Source of the DNA: Basidiobolus ranarum
Taxonomy: Eukaryota; Basidiobolomycota; Basidiobolomycetes; Basidiobolales
Direction: 5' to 3'
NCBI GenBank assembly: GCA_040143965.1
Contig: JASJQH010007046.1
Span: forward strand, 1 to 23,209
DNA: 23,209 bases
Position numbers and translations under genes: made by a program. The notes beneath the pieces are model-generated. The model searched no databases, was not told the origin of the DNA, and was given only the letters and a program-made list of their open reading frames with translations. Below, one piece after another: positions 1 to 10,814 of this stretch (positions are counted from its first letter, which is position 1; each line of letters starts with the position of its first letter).

Positions 1-395
1 TCTTTATGATCTAAAGATTGACCACACTGTTGTAACTATATTTCTAGACTTAATGCATTTTTCTTCTTTTGCAATTCTTTTAAAGCAATTTTTGCTTAAA
101 CTGCAAGTTCTTTTTTTCAGTATTCACAGAAAGAGTATTTTTCTTGTTAAAGTGCTTTTAGCCTTTATAGGAAGATTTCCCATTGCTTATTAAAGTATTG
201 TCTTTATTCTTTTGGCTGGATACTAGTTTGCATAAATCTTCATGCAGAGGTCTTCCGAATACATAATTTAAGGACAAATTTGCATTGAATTGTTATGATA
301 GTGTAGTTCTTACTAAGTTGCTTACATTATTTCTGATGGTGTTTGAAAATGGCTCATCCGTAGTATGGTGTCATTTTATTTGAAACATATATTTA
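1..395. other. Intergenic, 3' flank of the OPT transporter gene
   Basis: AT-rich DNA with no open frame or RNA gene that I can recognise. A TTTATT at 375-380 reads AATAAA on the minus strand just past the OPT stop codon and is a candidate polyadenylation signal. Nothing else is supported. Confidence 0.5.
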
Positions 396-2549
396 TTAGG
401 GAGTTCCCCACTTTACGTAACTATGATTTGCTCCGAAAATGCTCAGTATTGCCTTGACCAATCCAGCTATACCAGCCCCGGCTAATAATCCACCTCCAAC
501 TGAATAATGATAAAACTCAGCTCGCTTAGGCCTAAAGAATCTCCAACTCAAAAAGATGCAATTTCCACAAAGCATCCCTACCGCAGAACCAGGATCCGCA
601 TTCACGAATCCAATACCAAAAGCATTGATATTCAAGATATAAGGATGGTATTTTTCAGCGATTACAAACTTCTTGAGTACAGTATAGACAACGGCAAAAA
701 TGGCGCACGCTATGGAAAACATCTTGCTATCATAAGAGATATCTAATCCAGTAGTCATAGTGACAGCCACATTCTTCCACGCAACTACACCTATTAATTG
801 GAACTCACATGGCATGGCACTGGCATCTGTAACACATGGATAAGCCGACGCGTAAAGAATAAATATCCCCACCCCTATGAATATGGCAAAAAAGGACCCT
901 ACCAACTGAGTGTAGAATTGAGCTAGGGGACTTCCACCAAGGATGTGGCCGGTAAGTAAATCTTTGACCATATCCACCGCCTGGTATGAGGCTGAACCGG
1001 CAATATTTCCCGCCATAAGATTAAGACGCTGAACATCCGCAAGTGTGGGAGCAGAAAATTGACTAAATATTAGTTGCGAAGTTTTTCCAATTGAGCCAGC
1101 AGGATTAATATCAGTCTCGCCCACTGATTGAAGTCCCACAAAGGATAGAATAAATGCAATAAAGATGGCTAAGATTGACTGATATACCGGCATATTGAAG
1201 TAAACCCCCAATACTACACAATTAAAAATAACTGCAATCACCAATCCAACTGCCCACATCCAGGTTGGAATTCTTTCGTTAATAGGCGCTGGGTCATCAT
1301 CGTCAGTATCAGCATGCACTGAAATGGTACAGTTTTCTGGATCGTGCTTCTGGCATCTGACCATCCGTTTTATAGGATTCATTAGACTTGCGAACATCCC
1401 GCTCATTGCTCTTATTATACTTCCCCCATTGCAAAAAAGTTCGGTAAACGAAGAAACCAGCATTAGAACGATCCCAGGCCAGAGAAACCAGGATTGGGCG
1501 GTAGGCCCATCCACTACAAAGCCTGTAGCTTTCACAAAGTTACCTGAGGCCAACATAAGTGGGCCAGCTATTCCGTATGATACCAGTTGGCCTAAAAATA
1601 GGGATATTACTGTATTACTTGGAATCAGAGTACCAGCACCTTCAATAGACTTTAGTATTTTGACAGTAAAAGATATTAATGCCAAGGTTAAATACCTAAG
1701 AAAGCTGGATCAAGATTAATCATCCATCTCCATACGCGGTCAGCATTGATGAGCCCTTGACTTCCAGTTGCTACTCCAATCCAGTAAAATATGTGGATAT
1801 ACTCCAGGAGAGGTATAAATACCCCCATAATGGGCACAATAGCCGATACTATAAAACATCCTAGCATCACTTTAGCCTTGCGCATAGCCTCAAGCTCGCC
1901 AGTCATAGTAGCATGGAGCTGTCTTATGGTCTCAGCTGTTGCAGTTGGCGAGGGGAAAGGGAGTTTCTGCTTTATGACAAAGTACTTACGAAGTGGCACT
2001 GCGAAGAAGAGACCGAAAAATGCCGCAGCTAAAGGAAAGCAGATTTTTAGTCAAACCTTTCACATAAGCTGTAGTGTATGTATTAGTAAGGGGAAACAAT
2101 ATCTTACCAGTTGTCCAAAGAAGTAAGGCCGGAACATCGTCCATAAAATTGGCTGACATGAGATTTAAATGATAAAGCGCTGGAATGGCGGTAAAAAAAC
2201 CAACATATAGACCACCAGTGGTAGTGGCTGCTGTTTGAACAACGCAATTCTCTTTGGGGCCAAAGTAGGATCCAGTCATGCGCGATAGCGGCTTTAGGAT
2301 AGCAAAACCAAATAGGGCACCAAACATTGAAGCACCAAATACCCAACCAACTTTAAGACCAATGTATAAGTTACTAGCGGAAACGAACCCTCCCAGTAGA
2401 GTACCGACTATAATAGCCCGTATGGTGAACTGTTTCTCTTCCACAATCTCAAGTGCCGGTATGTCTTCAATAGGGAGATCCCTTAAGCTGCAACAGCCCT
2501 TCGGGTCATCGATTTCAGTAGCATATTGTATGTGATTTTTTTCCAGCAT
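396..2549 (-). CDS. OPT-family transporter of the YSL / YGL114W type (putative metal-nicotianamine importer)
   Basis: Polytopic membrane transporter of the oligopeptide transporter superfamily. Three exons read on the minus strand: 2549-2108, 2028-1696 and 1639-396. The introns are 79 and 56 nt, GT-AG, and the join gives 672 aa without a break, close to the size of yeast YGL114W. Visible hallmarks are SASNLYIGLKVGW (about residues 57-69), FGPKENCVVQTAA (96-108), FPSPTATAETIR (about 172-183), DPAFLGAGTLIPSN across the second splice, and GETDINPAG (432-440). These fit the YSL-like branch; the NPG and SIWFAYG signatures of the peptide-type branch were not seen. A hydrophilic Asp-rich loop lies near residues 350-380. 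The ATG at 2549 is preferred because the frame upstream starts only with TTG. A TATA-like element lies 66-74 bp upstream. Plant YSL proteins import metal-nicotianamine chelates. With a nicotianamine synthase two genes away, that substrate is a reasonable inference, but peptides or glutathione conjugates remain possible. Confidence 0.9.
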
Positions 2550-2559
2550 GGCCAATGTG

Positions 2560-2802
2560 TGATAGTTATCTCGTAGTGTAAGGGTTCTGGGTGAGTAATC
2601 GACAGGATGTACGCCTATTTATAAGAATCTTTCTTTCTCCCAATGCTGTAACCAGTTGACGTGATTCTATATGTCGATTCGAATACTGGTTCTCGATAAA
2701 TGACGCCTTAACTTTTTTTGCAAGGTTGTTTACTATTTGCGCCGCTAAATCATTTTACTATAAGAAGATTGGAGTGCATATATTATCTTGGATTCGTTAT
2801 CT
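2560..2802. promoter_or_regulatory. GATA-type motifs in the OPT upstream region
   Basis: HGATAR matches lie at 2560-2565 (TGATAG), 2567-2572 (TTATCT), 2694-2699 (CGATAA), 2783-2788 (TTATCT) and 2797-2802 (TTATCT). Three are upstream of the TATA element and two lie between it and the ATG. Fungal GATA factors of the Fep1/SreA/Urbs1 type repress iron-acquisition genes through such sites, and nitrogen regulators also use them. The motif is short, so some occurrences are expected by chance; function is inferred. Confidence 0.3.
2615..2623 (-). promoter_or_regulatory. TATA box of the OPT transporter gene
   Basis: CTATTTATA on the plus strand reads TATAAATAG on the minus strand, 66-74 bp before the chosen ATG at 2549. 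Spacing and sequence fit a core promoter for this gene. Confidence 0.5.
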
Positions 2803-3227
2803 TAATCTGGACCCATTAATTTACTATTCTGATTCTGGAGAGATATCCTTACACAACATGGAACCCATAACCAAATTAAGGTTAAGCTTGAATTGTAAAA
2901 GCACAAAGCGTGTCGAATGACTGGTCAGGTACTCACAGAGCATCCATCAGTTATGTGCCACCCCACATGGACATCTGTTGCCCTTGAATATATAAATAAA
3001 TTAGTGTTCTATTTTCCAAGTTAATTAAATCAAGACTCACCATTTTGAATTGGCTTGCACTTTATGTATCACTTATGGTTGGTTTTTGTTGGAGGATCAA
3101 TTATCCAACACTTTTGCTTTTCTGTATCTATCTTTACTTCTCCATATCTATATTTGCTTTTATAATTCTGTGCCTATCCTTTCTTTTCTATATCTATATT
3201 TGCCTTGGCATTTACGCTGTTTATTCT

Positions 3228-4976
3228 TTATCTTTCATTGACGCTTTTTTTTAGTACAGATTTAACCCAGTATGACTCAACCCAGGTGATGAGAGCAATC
3301 AATGCTAAGACATTCCAGACCAAATGACTGTTCAGAGGAAATGGTAAAGTTGACTTCATGGATACTGTAAGTAATACACCTCCCATGGCAGGTCCAACTG
3401 CTCTAGTAAGTGAAACCATGGCTTGTGAATATCTACAATGAGTAATATAGATAAATATTTGGATTTGCGGTGAGTAAGTTATAGCAGCAAATATTACCCA
3501 TTCACTGTCCCTAAGGCCTCCGTATTTTCGCAAACGTCAGTGAGTAGGATAGACGTAGCAGTAAAGCAAATGGGTGAGCAAATCACTTTAGTAATGAGGC
3601 ATAATCCCACTCCACACCAAACCCCTACGCGTACCCAGTTGTACCCAGTTAGGTTTGATTCTTTGAACTGCTCTCCATAGCGCGCTAGATCCGCTACAAA
3701 TGGTTGGAAGATATAGAATGGAATGTAAACAAACAACACTACACGATAACAAGAAAGATCTCCAAAACGCCTTTGAAGTCGAGGGTAGAGCAAAAGTTGA
3801 ACTATAGGTGTCAGAATACCAACAATTGCTAAGGTAATACTGATTTTCGCCTGATCTAGACCTAAGCCATAATGATCGATAGGGGCTGCCGTCCATAAAT
3901 TGTACAGCTCATCCCATGTCACATTTTGCAGAGAAAACAATACGTAAGATAGTACCACAACATGAACTGATTTCGTAAGTGAGGAACGTAATGAAGGCTT
4001 AGGTTTGGGATGATTTAGCTCAAAATCACCTGCTTTGGAGTCTGATGGTGGCTCCTTGCCTACGATCTCCAAATTCTTCTCACACTCATGGTCAGCGATT
4101 TTTGCTTCTCCTAAGGTTGCGCTTGACTCTAATTTAGCCTGCTTTGTTTTCAGAACTTTTGCTTCTAAAGTTTCCTCCAAAAAAAACAAACCAAATATAG
4201 ATCCGGCCAAACTAATACAGGAACCAATTAAGCAAGGTAAAAGATACGGAAACTTTATCATGGTAGCATTGTTTCCGAATACAGAAGGATATTGAGTAGC
4301 TGGCTCTGACAGTAAGCCGCCCAATAGTGGCCCTACAACACTACCAACACCCCATACAAGCGGAAGCAATGAAAAGGCCTTTGCACGATTGGACTTATCA
4401 GTAATCTCGGCTAGTAAGGATTTGATTACTCCTATATTCCCATTAAGTATCCCAGCTATTGAACGACTGATTATAGCCATAGTAAAGCTTCGACTTAATC
4501 CGAACATGATGATACCAACGGTACTCCCGATTAATCCCATTAAGATAACTGGTTTGCGTCCAATACGATCAGATAGCCAACCCCAAGGAACGCCTTTATG
4601 TCGTAATGGTAGCAGTGTAAAAAATTAAGAACAGTTACAGGTATATAAGATATAGGGAATCAAAGCTTCAAACTATACCGCTGAAAAACTGAGCAATTGC
4701 AAACGAGGCGGCAATTAGTCCTGCATACGAACTTACATCTTCGTCACTTTCTCCAACATTCATCCCCTTCACCATCTAATATATAGGTTTTATCTGGTTA
4801 GATAGCTGAATTTCGTTTGACATATGTATTCTTTATATATAATGACTTACTCTGTACATGAATGGAAATAGAATTGTGTAGTTTATTGGCTCAGCAAGTC
4901 GCACTAGACAAAGCGTAAGTAGTTGTTTCTTTGGCAACGGAGTCTCCGTCAGATTTTCATTTCTTTCAGGTGGCAT
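3228..4976 (-). CDS. Major facilitator superfamily transporter, ZIFL (zinc-induced facilitator-like) type
   Basis: Four exons on the minus strand: 4976-4851, 4775-4679, 4593-3498 and 3432-3228. The introns are 75, 85 and 65 nt, and the join codes for 507 aa. Motif A of the superfamily is intact as GVPWGWLSDRIGRKP (residues 75-89). It is followed by SRSIAGILNG (about 117-126), WGVGSVVGPLLGG (about 155-167) and FPYLLPCL, the pattern of plant ZIFL proteins and fungal YCR023C-like facilitators. A long charged central loop (about 217-287) separates the two halves. The C-terminal half has LGTVNGYSQ, completed by the last splice, then VSLTRAVGPAMGG. Arabidopsis ZIF1 moves nicotianamine into the vacuole, and related proteins export phytosiderophores. 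The divergent nicotianamine synthase next door makes nicotianamine export or sequestration the best guess. Many fungal members have no known substrate, so the substrate is inferred while the family is clear. Confidence 0.88.
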
Positions 4977-5022
4977 AATATGGTAATGTTTTTAGACATG
5001 AGAGAAGTACTTGGGTCAGTAC

Positions 5023-5029
5023 TTAAATA
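5023..5029 (-). promoter_or_regulatory. TATA-like element of the MFS gene
   Basis: The minus strand reads TATTTAA here, about 47-53 bp upstream of the MFS start codon at 4976. It is plausible by position but the match is weak. Confidence 0.3.
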
Positions 5030-5212
5030 CCAGTAACCGCTGTACTAGTGCGAATACCCTTGCAGCGTCTCACGAAACATCTTGGGGTTGTGTTACAATA
5101 TACTTCAATGAGATAGGCTTCCAGTGTCTCAGTTATATTACATCAACGCTGCGTACCCTTGTGGTTAACGGATACAGAGCTCTTCACTAATAACTTTTAT
5201 GCAGCAATAAGC

Positions 5213-5238
5213 TTATCGAGGTACCTTATCGGTTATCT
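5213..5238. promoter_or_regulatory. Cluster of three GATA-type motifs in the MFS/NAS divergent promoter
   Basis: TATC cores occur at 5214-5217, 5227-5230 and 5234-5237. Read on the minus strand they are CGATAA, CGATAA and AGATAA, all matching HGATAR. Tight clustering is a feature of functional sites for fungal GATA regulators, including iron repressors. Binding is inferred, not shown. Confidence 0.35.
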
Positions 5239-5495
5239 CTATGTTTGACAGAGTTTTTGAACTCCATTACTAATAATCAAACTAATATAATTGCTTTGAT
5301 AACCTATGAGGTACTTGGCATCAGTCATACCAATCACAGTAGCTATATTTGGTATTGACATGGATGATCCCAAGAAACCTAGCCTGTAATTCTTCTTGTC
5401 AGCACGCAATGAGGATAATTGTCAATAGTTCTTTATAGTAAGTCAAAGTATGTTTGTGTTTGCCTGGGAAAGATAGAAACCATAGAAATTAAATG

Positions 5496-5575
5496 ATTTC
5501 ATTCTATTAAGAAATGACAGAGTAATAATAAGGATATTTCATTCTATTAAGAAATGACAGAGTAATAATAAGGAT
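5496..5575. repeat. Perfect 40-bp tandem duplication upstream of the nicotianamine synthase gene
   Basis: Positions 5496-5535 are repeated base for base at 5536-5575. The unit starts ATTTCATTCTATTAAG and ends AATAATAAGGAT. The second copy ends 23 bp before the TATA box of the synthase gene, so the duplication doubles whatever promoter-proximal sites it carries. Confidence 0.95.
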
Positions 5576-5598
5576 AGTAGAACTTTACTTCTGTCTGG

Positions 5599-5608
5599 TA
5601 TATATAAA
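5599..5608 (+). promoter_or_regulatory. TATA box of the nicotianamine synthase gene
   Basis: TATATATAAA lies 59-68 bp before the ATG at 5667, a good match in sequence and spacing for a fungal core promoter. Confidence 0.6.
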
Positions 5609-5666
5609 GCCTCTATTTGCACTCTATATCTCCATCCGAACAAAGTTCTTCTCCAAACTCTCCAGA

Positions 5667-6581
5667 ATGCTCAGCCACGCCAACATTACATCTGATCCGG
5701 TTGATTTTCTTCAACCAAACGAATGCATCCAAACCAAAGACACCAAAACTCGTATATATGCACTATACCAGACTTTGTCACAAGCCAGTGCTCTGGATCC
5801 TTGCCCCGAAATAAACGCCGCTTTCAGTGAATTAGTGAGTATCTGTATCAAAACGTTACCACGTAGTGATATTGAAGCCATCCTCGGTGATAAGCAGATA
5901 CTCGAGATTACAGAGCACTTTCGTCACCTTTGTGCTCTCGGAGAATTCCGTCTGGAGGTTGCCTGGGCCTCTCACATTGTTAGAGATCCAACAGAAGCTA
6001 CGGTAGAATTACTACATTTCCCTTACTACCAAAATTATGTGGCTCTAGCTAAGATGGAACTTAATGCCATCCGCTCGGTCTTACATAAAGCACCAGAAAA
6101 AATCGCATTCTTAGGCTCAGGTCCCCTTCCTTTAACTTCCATCTGTTTAGCACGAGAGTTACTGGCACAAGAGGGAAATACTTTGAGCCCAAAATCGACC
6201 AACTTTGTCATAGATAATTATGATATTGATCTGGAGGCATTGAAGATTAGTTCAGCATTGGTTAGTCAACTGCCTGATGTACAAGAGCAATTGCTATTTC
6301 ATCATGAAGATGTCAGCAACATTCAAGATCTAAAGAACCATGATGTAGTATACCTAGCTGCTCTGGTGGGACTGGTTCCAACTGAGAAGCAGAAAATCGT
6401 AAGACAACTCTGGAAAGCTATGAGACCCGGCTCCTACTTGGTGCTTCGAAGCGCTCACAGTCTCAGAACACTGTTGTACCCAGTGATTGAGACAGAGACA
6501 TTGATCGGTTTTGAACCAGTTCTTGTAGTTCACCCCTACAATGAGGTAGTGAACTCTATTGTTATTGCAAGACGCTTGTAA
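5667..6581 (+). CDS. Nicotianamine synthase
   Basis: Forms nicotianamine, a metal chelator for iron, zinc, nickel and copper, by joining and cyclising aminocarboxypropyl groups from three S-adenosylmethionine molecules. It is a single open frame of 304 aa, close to the roughly 320 aa of plant enzymes. The family blocks are unmistakable and in order: FPYYQNYVALAKME (118-131), IAFLGSGPLPLTSICLA (146-162, the SAM-binding Rossmann segment), NYDIDLEAL (184-192), DVVYLAALVG (226-235), PGSYLVLRSAHSLRT (254-268) and HPYNEVVNSIVIARR (289-303). A Glu in LEVAWASHI near residue 97 lies where the family has a conserved acidic residue. No signal peptide is evident, so a cytosolic enzyme is expected. An AATAAA at 6674-6679 may be its polyadenylation signal. 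The ZIFL-type facilitator is divergently transcribed 690 bp away and a YSL-type transporter follows it. Similar enzymes are known from plants, some ascomycetes and archaea. Confidence 0.95.
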   Translation: MLSHANITSDPVDFLQPNECIQTKDTKTRIYALYQTLSQASALDPCPEINAAFSELVSICIKTLPRSDIEAILGDKQILEITEHFRHLCALGEFRLEVAWASHIVRDPTEATVELLHFPYYQNYVALAKMELNAIRSVLHKAPEKIAFLGSGPLPLTSICLARELLAQEGNTLSPKSTNFVIDNYDIDLEALKISSALVSQLPDVQEQLLFHHEDVSNIQDLKNHDVVYLAALVGLVPTEKQKIVRQLWKAMRPGSYLVLRSAHSLRTLLYPVIETETLIGFEPVLVVHPYNEVVNSIVIARRL

Positions 6582-7345
6582 ATGAATACTTTTGGGAGCG
6601 CCGCAGTTTCCACATTATTTTTAAAAGTTTACCCAAACTAAACTTGATTTTATTTCATCTTTTCCTAGCCATGAATAAACTGTAGCACCTTCAGTATTTC
6701 ACAGTAGTACATCTCCTATTATCTTGATAATGGCTAGTTGTGTCATCAAAGCCATTCTGTAGGTATCTGGTCAAGAAAATGGAAGTATTACTGCACCACT
6801 ATGACTCTGGAGAAAATTGAGTAGTTGAATATAGAAATTGTGTTGACCAAGTGAAAAGTTATGAATGTAGCAAAACCAACATATACATTGCCAAAAGGAT
6901 CAAACTGGAGTATCTCCATGTTCGGAACTTAAGTGAATATAAAATATCTTTGTAAGAAGCCATTTCTTGATGGAAATATTTCCCATTCACCCACATACAA
7001 TCCATCCTAGTTGAACCGATTTAGTCTAGGCCTAAACGCACAGTTGAAATTTTAAACGACAATGCTATGTTGGTACAGTAAGTCTCATCAATGATAATCA
7101 GGATCTTTCCGTGGCTAATTTGGACTTGACAATCCTGCTTTGAATATAAATAGTAAATGGTTTCAATAAACCTTTGTTCTTACCAATTGGTCTACCATAT
7201 TAGGAAATGAGGCTCCCACATTCAACCCTGACCCTGACTGGCCACTGAGCCTTTGATTCTCTATATTCTTTGGATAACGTGATCTTCTTATCAACTGACT
7301 ACCTAGTTCTACGTATTGCTTCTTTATTGTGAATAGACTTATAGT
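6582..7345. other. Intergenic region, NAS 3' flank and PFKFB upstream region
   Basis: Apart from the AATAAA at 6674-6679 after the synthase gene I see no gene, RNA or repeat. GATA-type matches occur here about four times, which I used as a local background for the motif counts at the transporter promoters. No convincing TATA box precedes the kinase start at 7346. Confidence 0.5.
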
Positions 7346-9195
<1,850 letters not shown>

Positions 9196-10157
9196 AGTCA
9201 GCTGCTGTCACGGTGTAAACACATCATTCAACATGTATACTTTTACCATTTGTTTCAGCATCACTTCTCTACTATTCAGCGGGAATAGTTCGCGTCCATG
9301 GCATCCTTAGCTTATCTTTATTTCTAGCACCGTTTCGAATGCCTTTGCATCACCGTATTACATTAGCATTTGGACATCTTCTGGCATTATTTCAGTCAAT
9401 ATCCTCTTTTAATGAGTTCACTCTTTTCAGTCAATATCCTCTTTTAATGGGTTTACTCTTAATCACTTATCACATCACCTCATATAAGTAGAGCCGTGTG
9501 GCGTTCTTTCTAACAAAATCAATGAAACCATTCTTTCAAACCAAGCCAATGCTTATATATGTTTCTATCGTTATCTACTTCCTGTATATAGGAACTAATG
9601 TCTACCCTTTGGTAACCATTTATGCTATCATTACTATTTCTAGTAATCAGCTCGGCTTTTAACATCTGCATATTAGTTAATTAGTGGAAAGAGGGAATGG
9701 GTTGACTGGGGTGCACTTAGGGTTGAACTAGGTTACTTAGGGTCATATCTTGAAACAAGACAATGCTTAACTCCTGAACACAATTTACTTGTTGCATGTA
9801 TCGTGGTACGATCGAAATTGAGAGGAAATGGTGGGACTCCATTGGGCCAGGTAATTGAAGGAATCTTTAATGAAACTCCGTATAGGATAAATGAGTGTAT
9901 TGATAATGACCGAAGATAATGAACTGCTGGATCTTCTGTGACAGCGAATGAAATAACAATCAATGGATATGTATAAATATATGAAGAAGAGCCAAGAAAA
10001 ATTCCATTTAATTGTGTGATTTGATTACTTTGCTTTATATATTATTCCCCTGCCTTTTCTCCACAACCACACCACCAGACCATAACGTGCTTCCTAGAAC
10101 CTCTCCTTTTTAAACGAGAACACTCATTTTGGATTTTCTTTCATAGATAATAGCACT
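9196..10157. other. Intergenic region downstream of PFKFB
   Basis: Contains the 35-bp tandem duplication and otherwise no gene that I can support. A minus-strand open frame of 76 codons at 9733-9963 has no recognisable domain. A run reading TTTATATATT near 10035 could serve as promoter for the membrane-protein gene that starts at 10158. Confidence 0.45.
9391..9460. repeat. 35-bp tandem duplication
   Basis: Positions 9391-9425 and 9426-9460 are two adjacent copies beginning TTCAGTCAATATCCTC, differing at two bases. They lie downstream of the kinase/phosphatase gene. No function is apparent. Confidence 0.9.
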
Positions 10158-10814
10158 ATGTATACTGAAATGCCCTCAGTCCCCCTACGCTCACTATTGA
10201 CCCGTAAACAAATTTTGTATCTTGTAGTGATGCACTCTATAGGAGCGGGAATTTTAGACGCCGGAATCAATTTTGGTATAGCCACCGCCATGTACAAGGG
10301 CTCTAGCAAGCCCGTACAGCTTTGGTCAATCAACAACAACACAATTGCTGGTGATGCTGGGGTAACCATCATTATCCAGACCATCCTTACCTGGATATTA
10401 GATACCTTAGCAACTACCAAAGATCTCAAGAAAAACGTCATTACTCCTATCCGTGGTTTTCATCCCAAAAACGCCATATTCCGTTGGTTCTTGGATGTTG
10501 AAGGTCATCGCAATACCAGCTTCATAACGAAGCTTCTACATGATATTTTACGTGGCTTCGTGTATTGTTTTCCTATTTTCGTTGTGTTCTGGCCAATCAG
10601 TATGGGTATCATGGCTGGTATTGGGGAAGGTCCTGGGCCAGAGTATTCATTTAATCATTGGCCAACTCCTCAGATTTTCAAAGGAGTTTACGCTGGATTA
10701 TTGGGTATTTTCACCACACCAATTATCACCTTCCTTGTGCTTACTCGAGCAGGGATAATCGAATCTATGGAAGGGACAGTACCTGAATCGGATTCCAATA
10801 CCAGCGAAGTCTAA
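10158..10814 (+). CDS. Small polytopic membrane protein, DUF2456-like (YPL162C type)
   Basis: Intron-free frame of 218 aa. About four hydrophobic segments are visible, near residues 19-42, 65-85, 132-155 and 177-197. Telling stretches are GAGILDAGINFGIATAMYK (about 29-47), WSINNNTIAGDAGVTIIIQ and the C-terminal FTTPIITFLVLTRAG. From memory of the family this resembles the fungal DUF2456 proteins, to which I believe the uncharacterised vacuolar membrane protein YPL162C belongs. No biochemical role is known to me, and no transporter or catalytic motif stands out. The C-terminal tail is acidic and Ser-rich. AATAAA at 10994-10999 is a possible polyadenylation signal. The coding call is firm from length and hydrophobic pattern; the family assignment is moderate. 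Confidence 0.75.
   Translation: MYTEMPSVPLRSLLTRKQILYLVVMHSIGAGILDAGINFGIATAMYKGSSKPVQLWSINNNTIAGDAGVTIIIQTILTWILDTLATTKDLKKNVITPIRGFHPKNAIFRWFLDVEGHRNTSFITKLLHDILRGFVYCFPIFVVFWPISMGIMAGIGEGPGPEYSFNHWPTPQIFKGVYAGLLGIFTTPIITFLVLTRAGIIESMEGTVPESDSNTSEV

Larger units (their letters stand above)
2550..3227. other. Intergenic region between OPT and MFS genes, with pyrimidine-rich repeat
   Basis: This holds the OPT promoter and the 3' flank of the MFS gene. The part around 3117-3205 is low-complexity and pyrimidine-rich on the plus strand, and contains the imperfectly repeated word ATATCTATATTTGC at 3144-3157 and 3190-3203. Short plus-strand frames here are phenylalanine/leucine/tyrosine-rich products of that composition and do not look like genes. 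TTTATT at 3220-3225 could be the MFS polyadenylation signal on the minus strand. Confidence 0.5.
4977..5666. other. Divergent promoter region shared by the MFS and nicotianamine synthase genes
   Basis: This 690-bp stretch separates the two start codons and contains no gene. It holds the GATA cluster at 5213-5238, further HGATAR matches at 5111-5116, 5297-5302 and 5471-5476, a perfect 40-bp tandem duplication at 5496-5575, and TATA elements facing both ways. The arrangement would allow co-regulation of synthesis and export. Confidence 0.6.

Noticed and set aside
2660-2700. GATTCGAATAC, reminiscent of a tRNA T-loop/B box
   Set aside because: No matching acceptor, D or anticodon stems could be drawn around it.
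3045-3254. Plus-strand hydrophobic small open frames
   Set aside because: They arise from a pyrimidine-rich low-complexity stretch antisense to the end of the MFS gene; Phe/Leu/Ile/Tyr content reflects composition only.
5667-6581. Lack of introns in the nicotianamine synthase gene as a sign of recent horizontal transfer
   Set aside because: Four other clearly fungal genes in the window (DUF2456-like, methyltransferase, MMACHC-like, cyclin) are also intron-free, and base composition of the synthase gene is not visibly different. A tree would be needed.
9733-9963. Minus-strand frame of 76 codons
   Set aside because: No domain, no promoter and no family similarity that I recognise; the length is within chance expectation.
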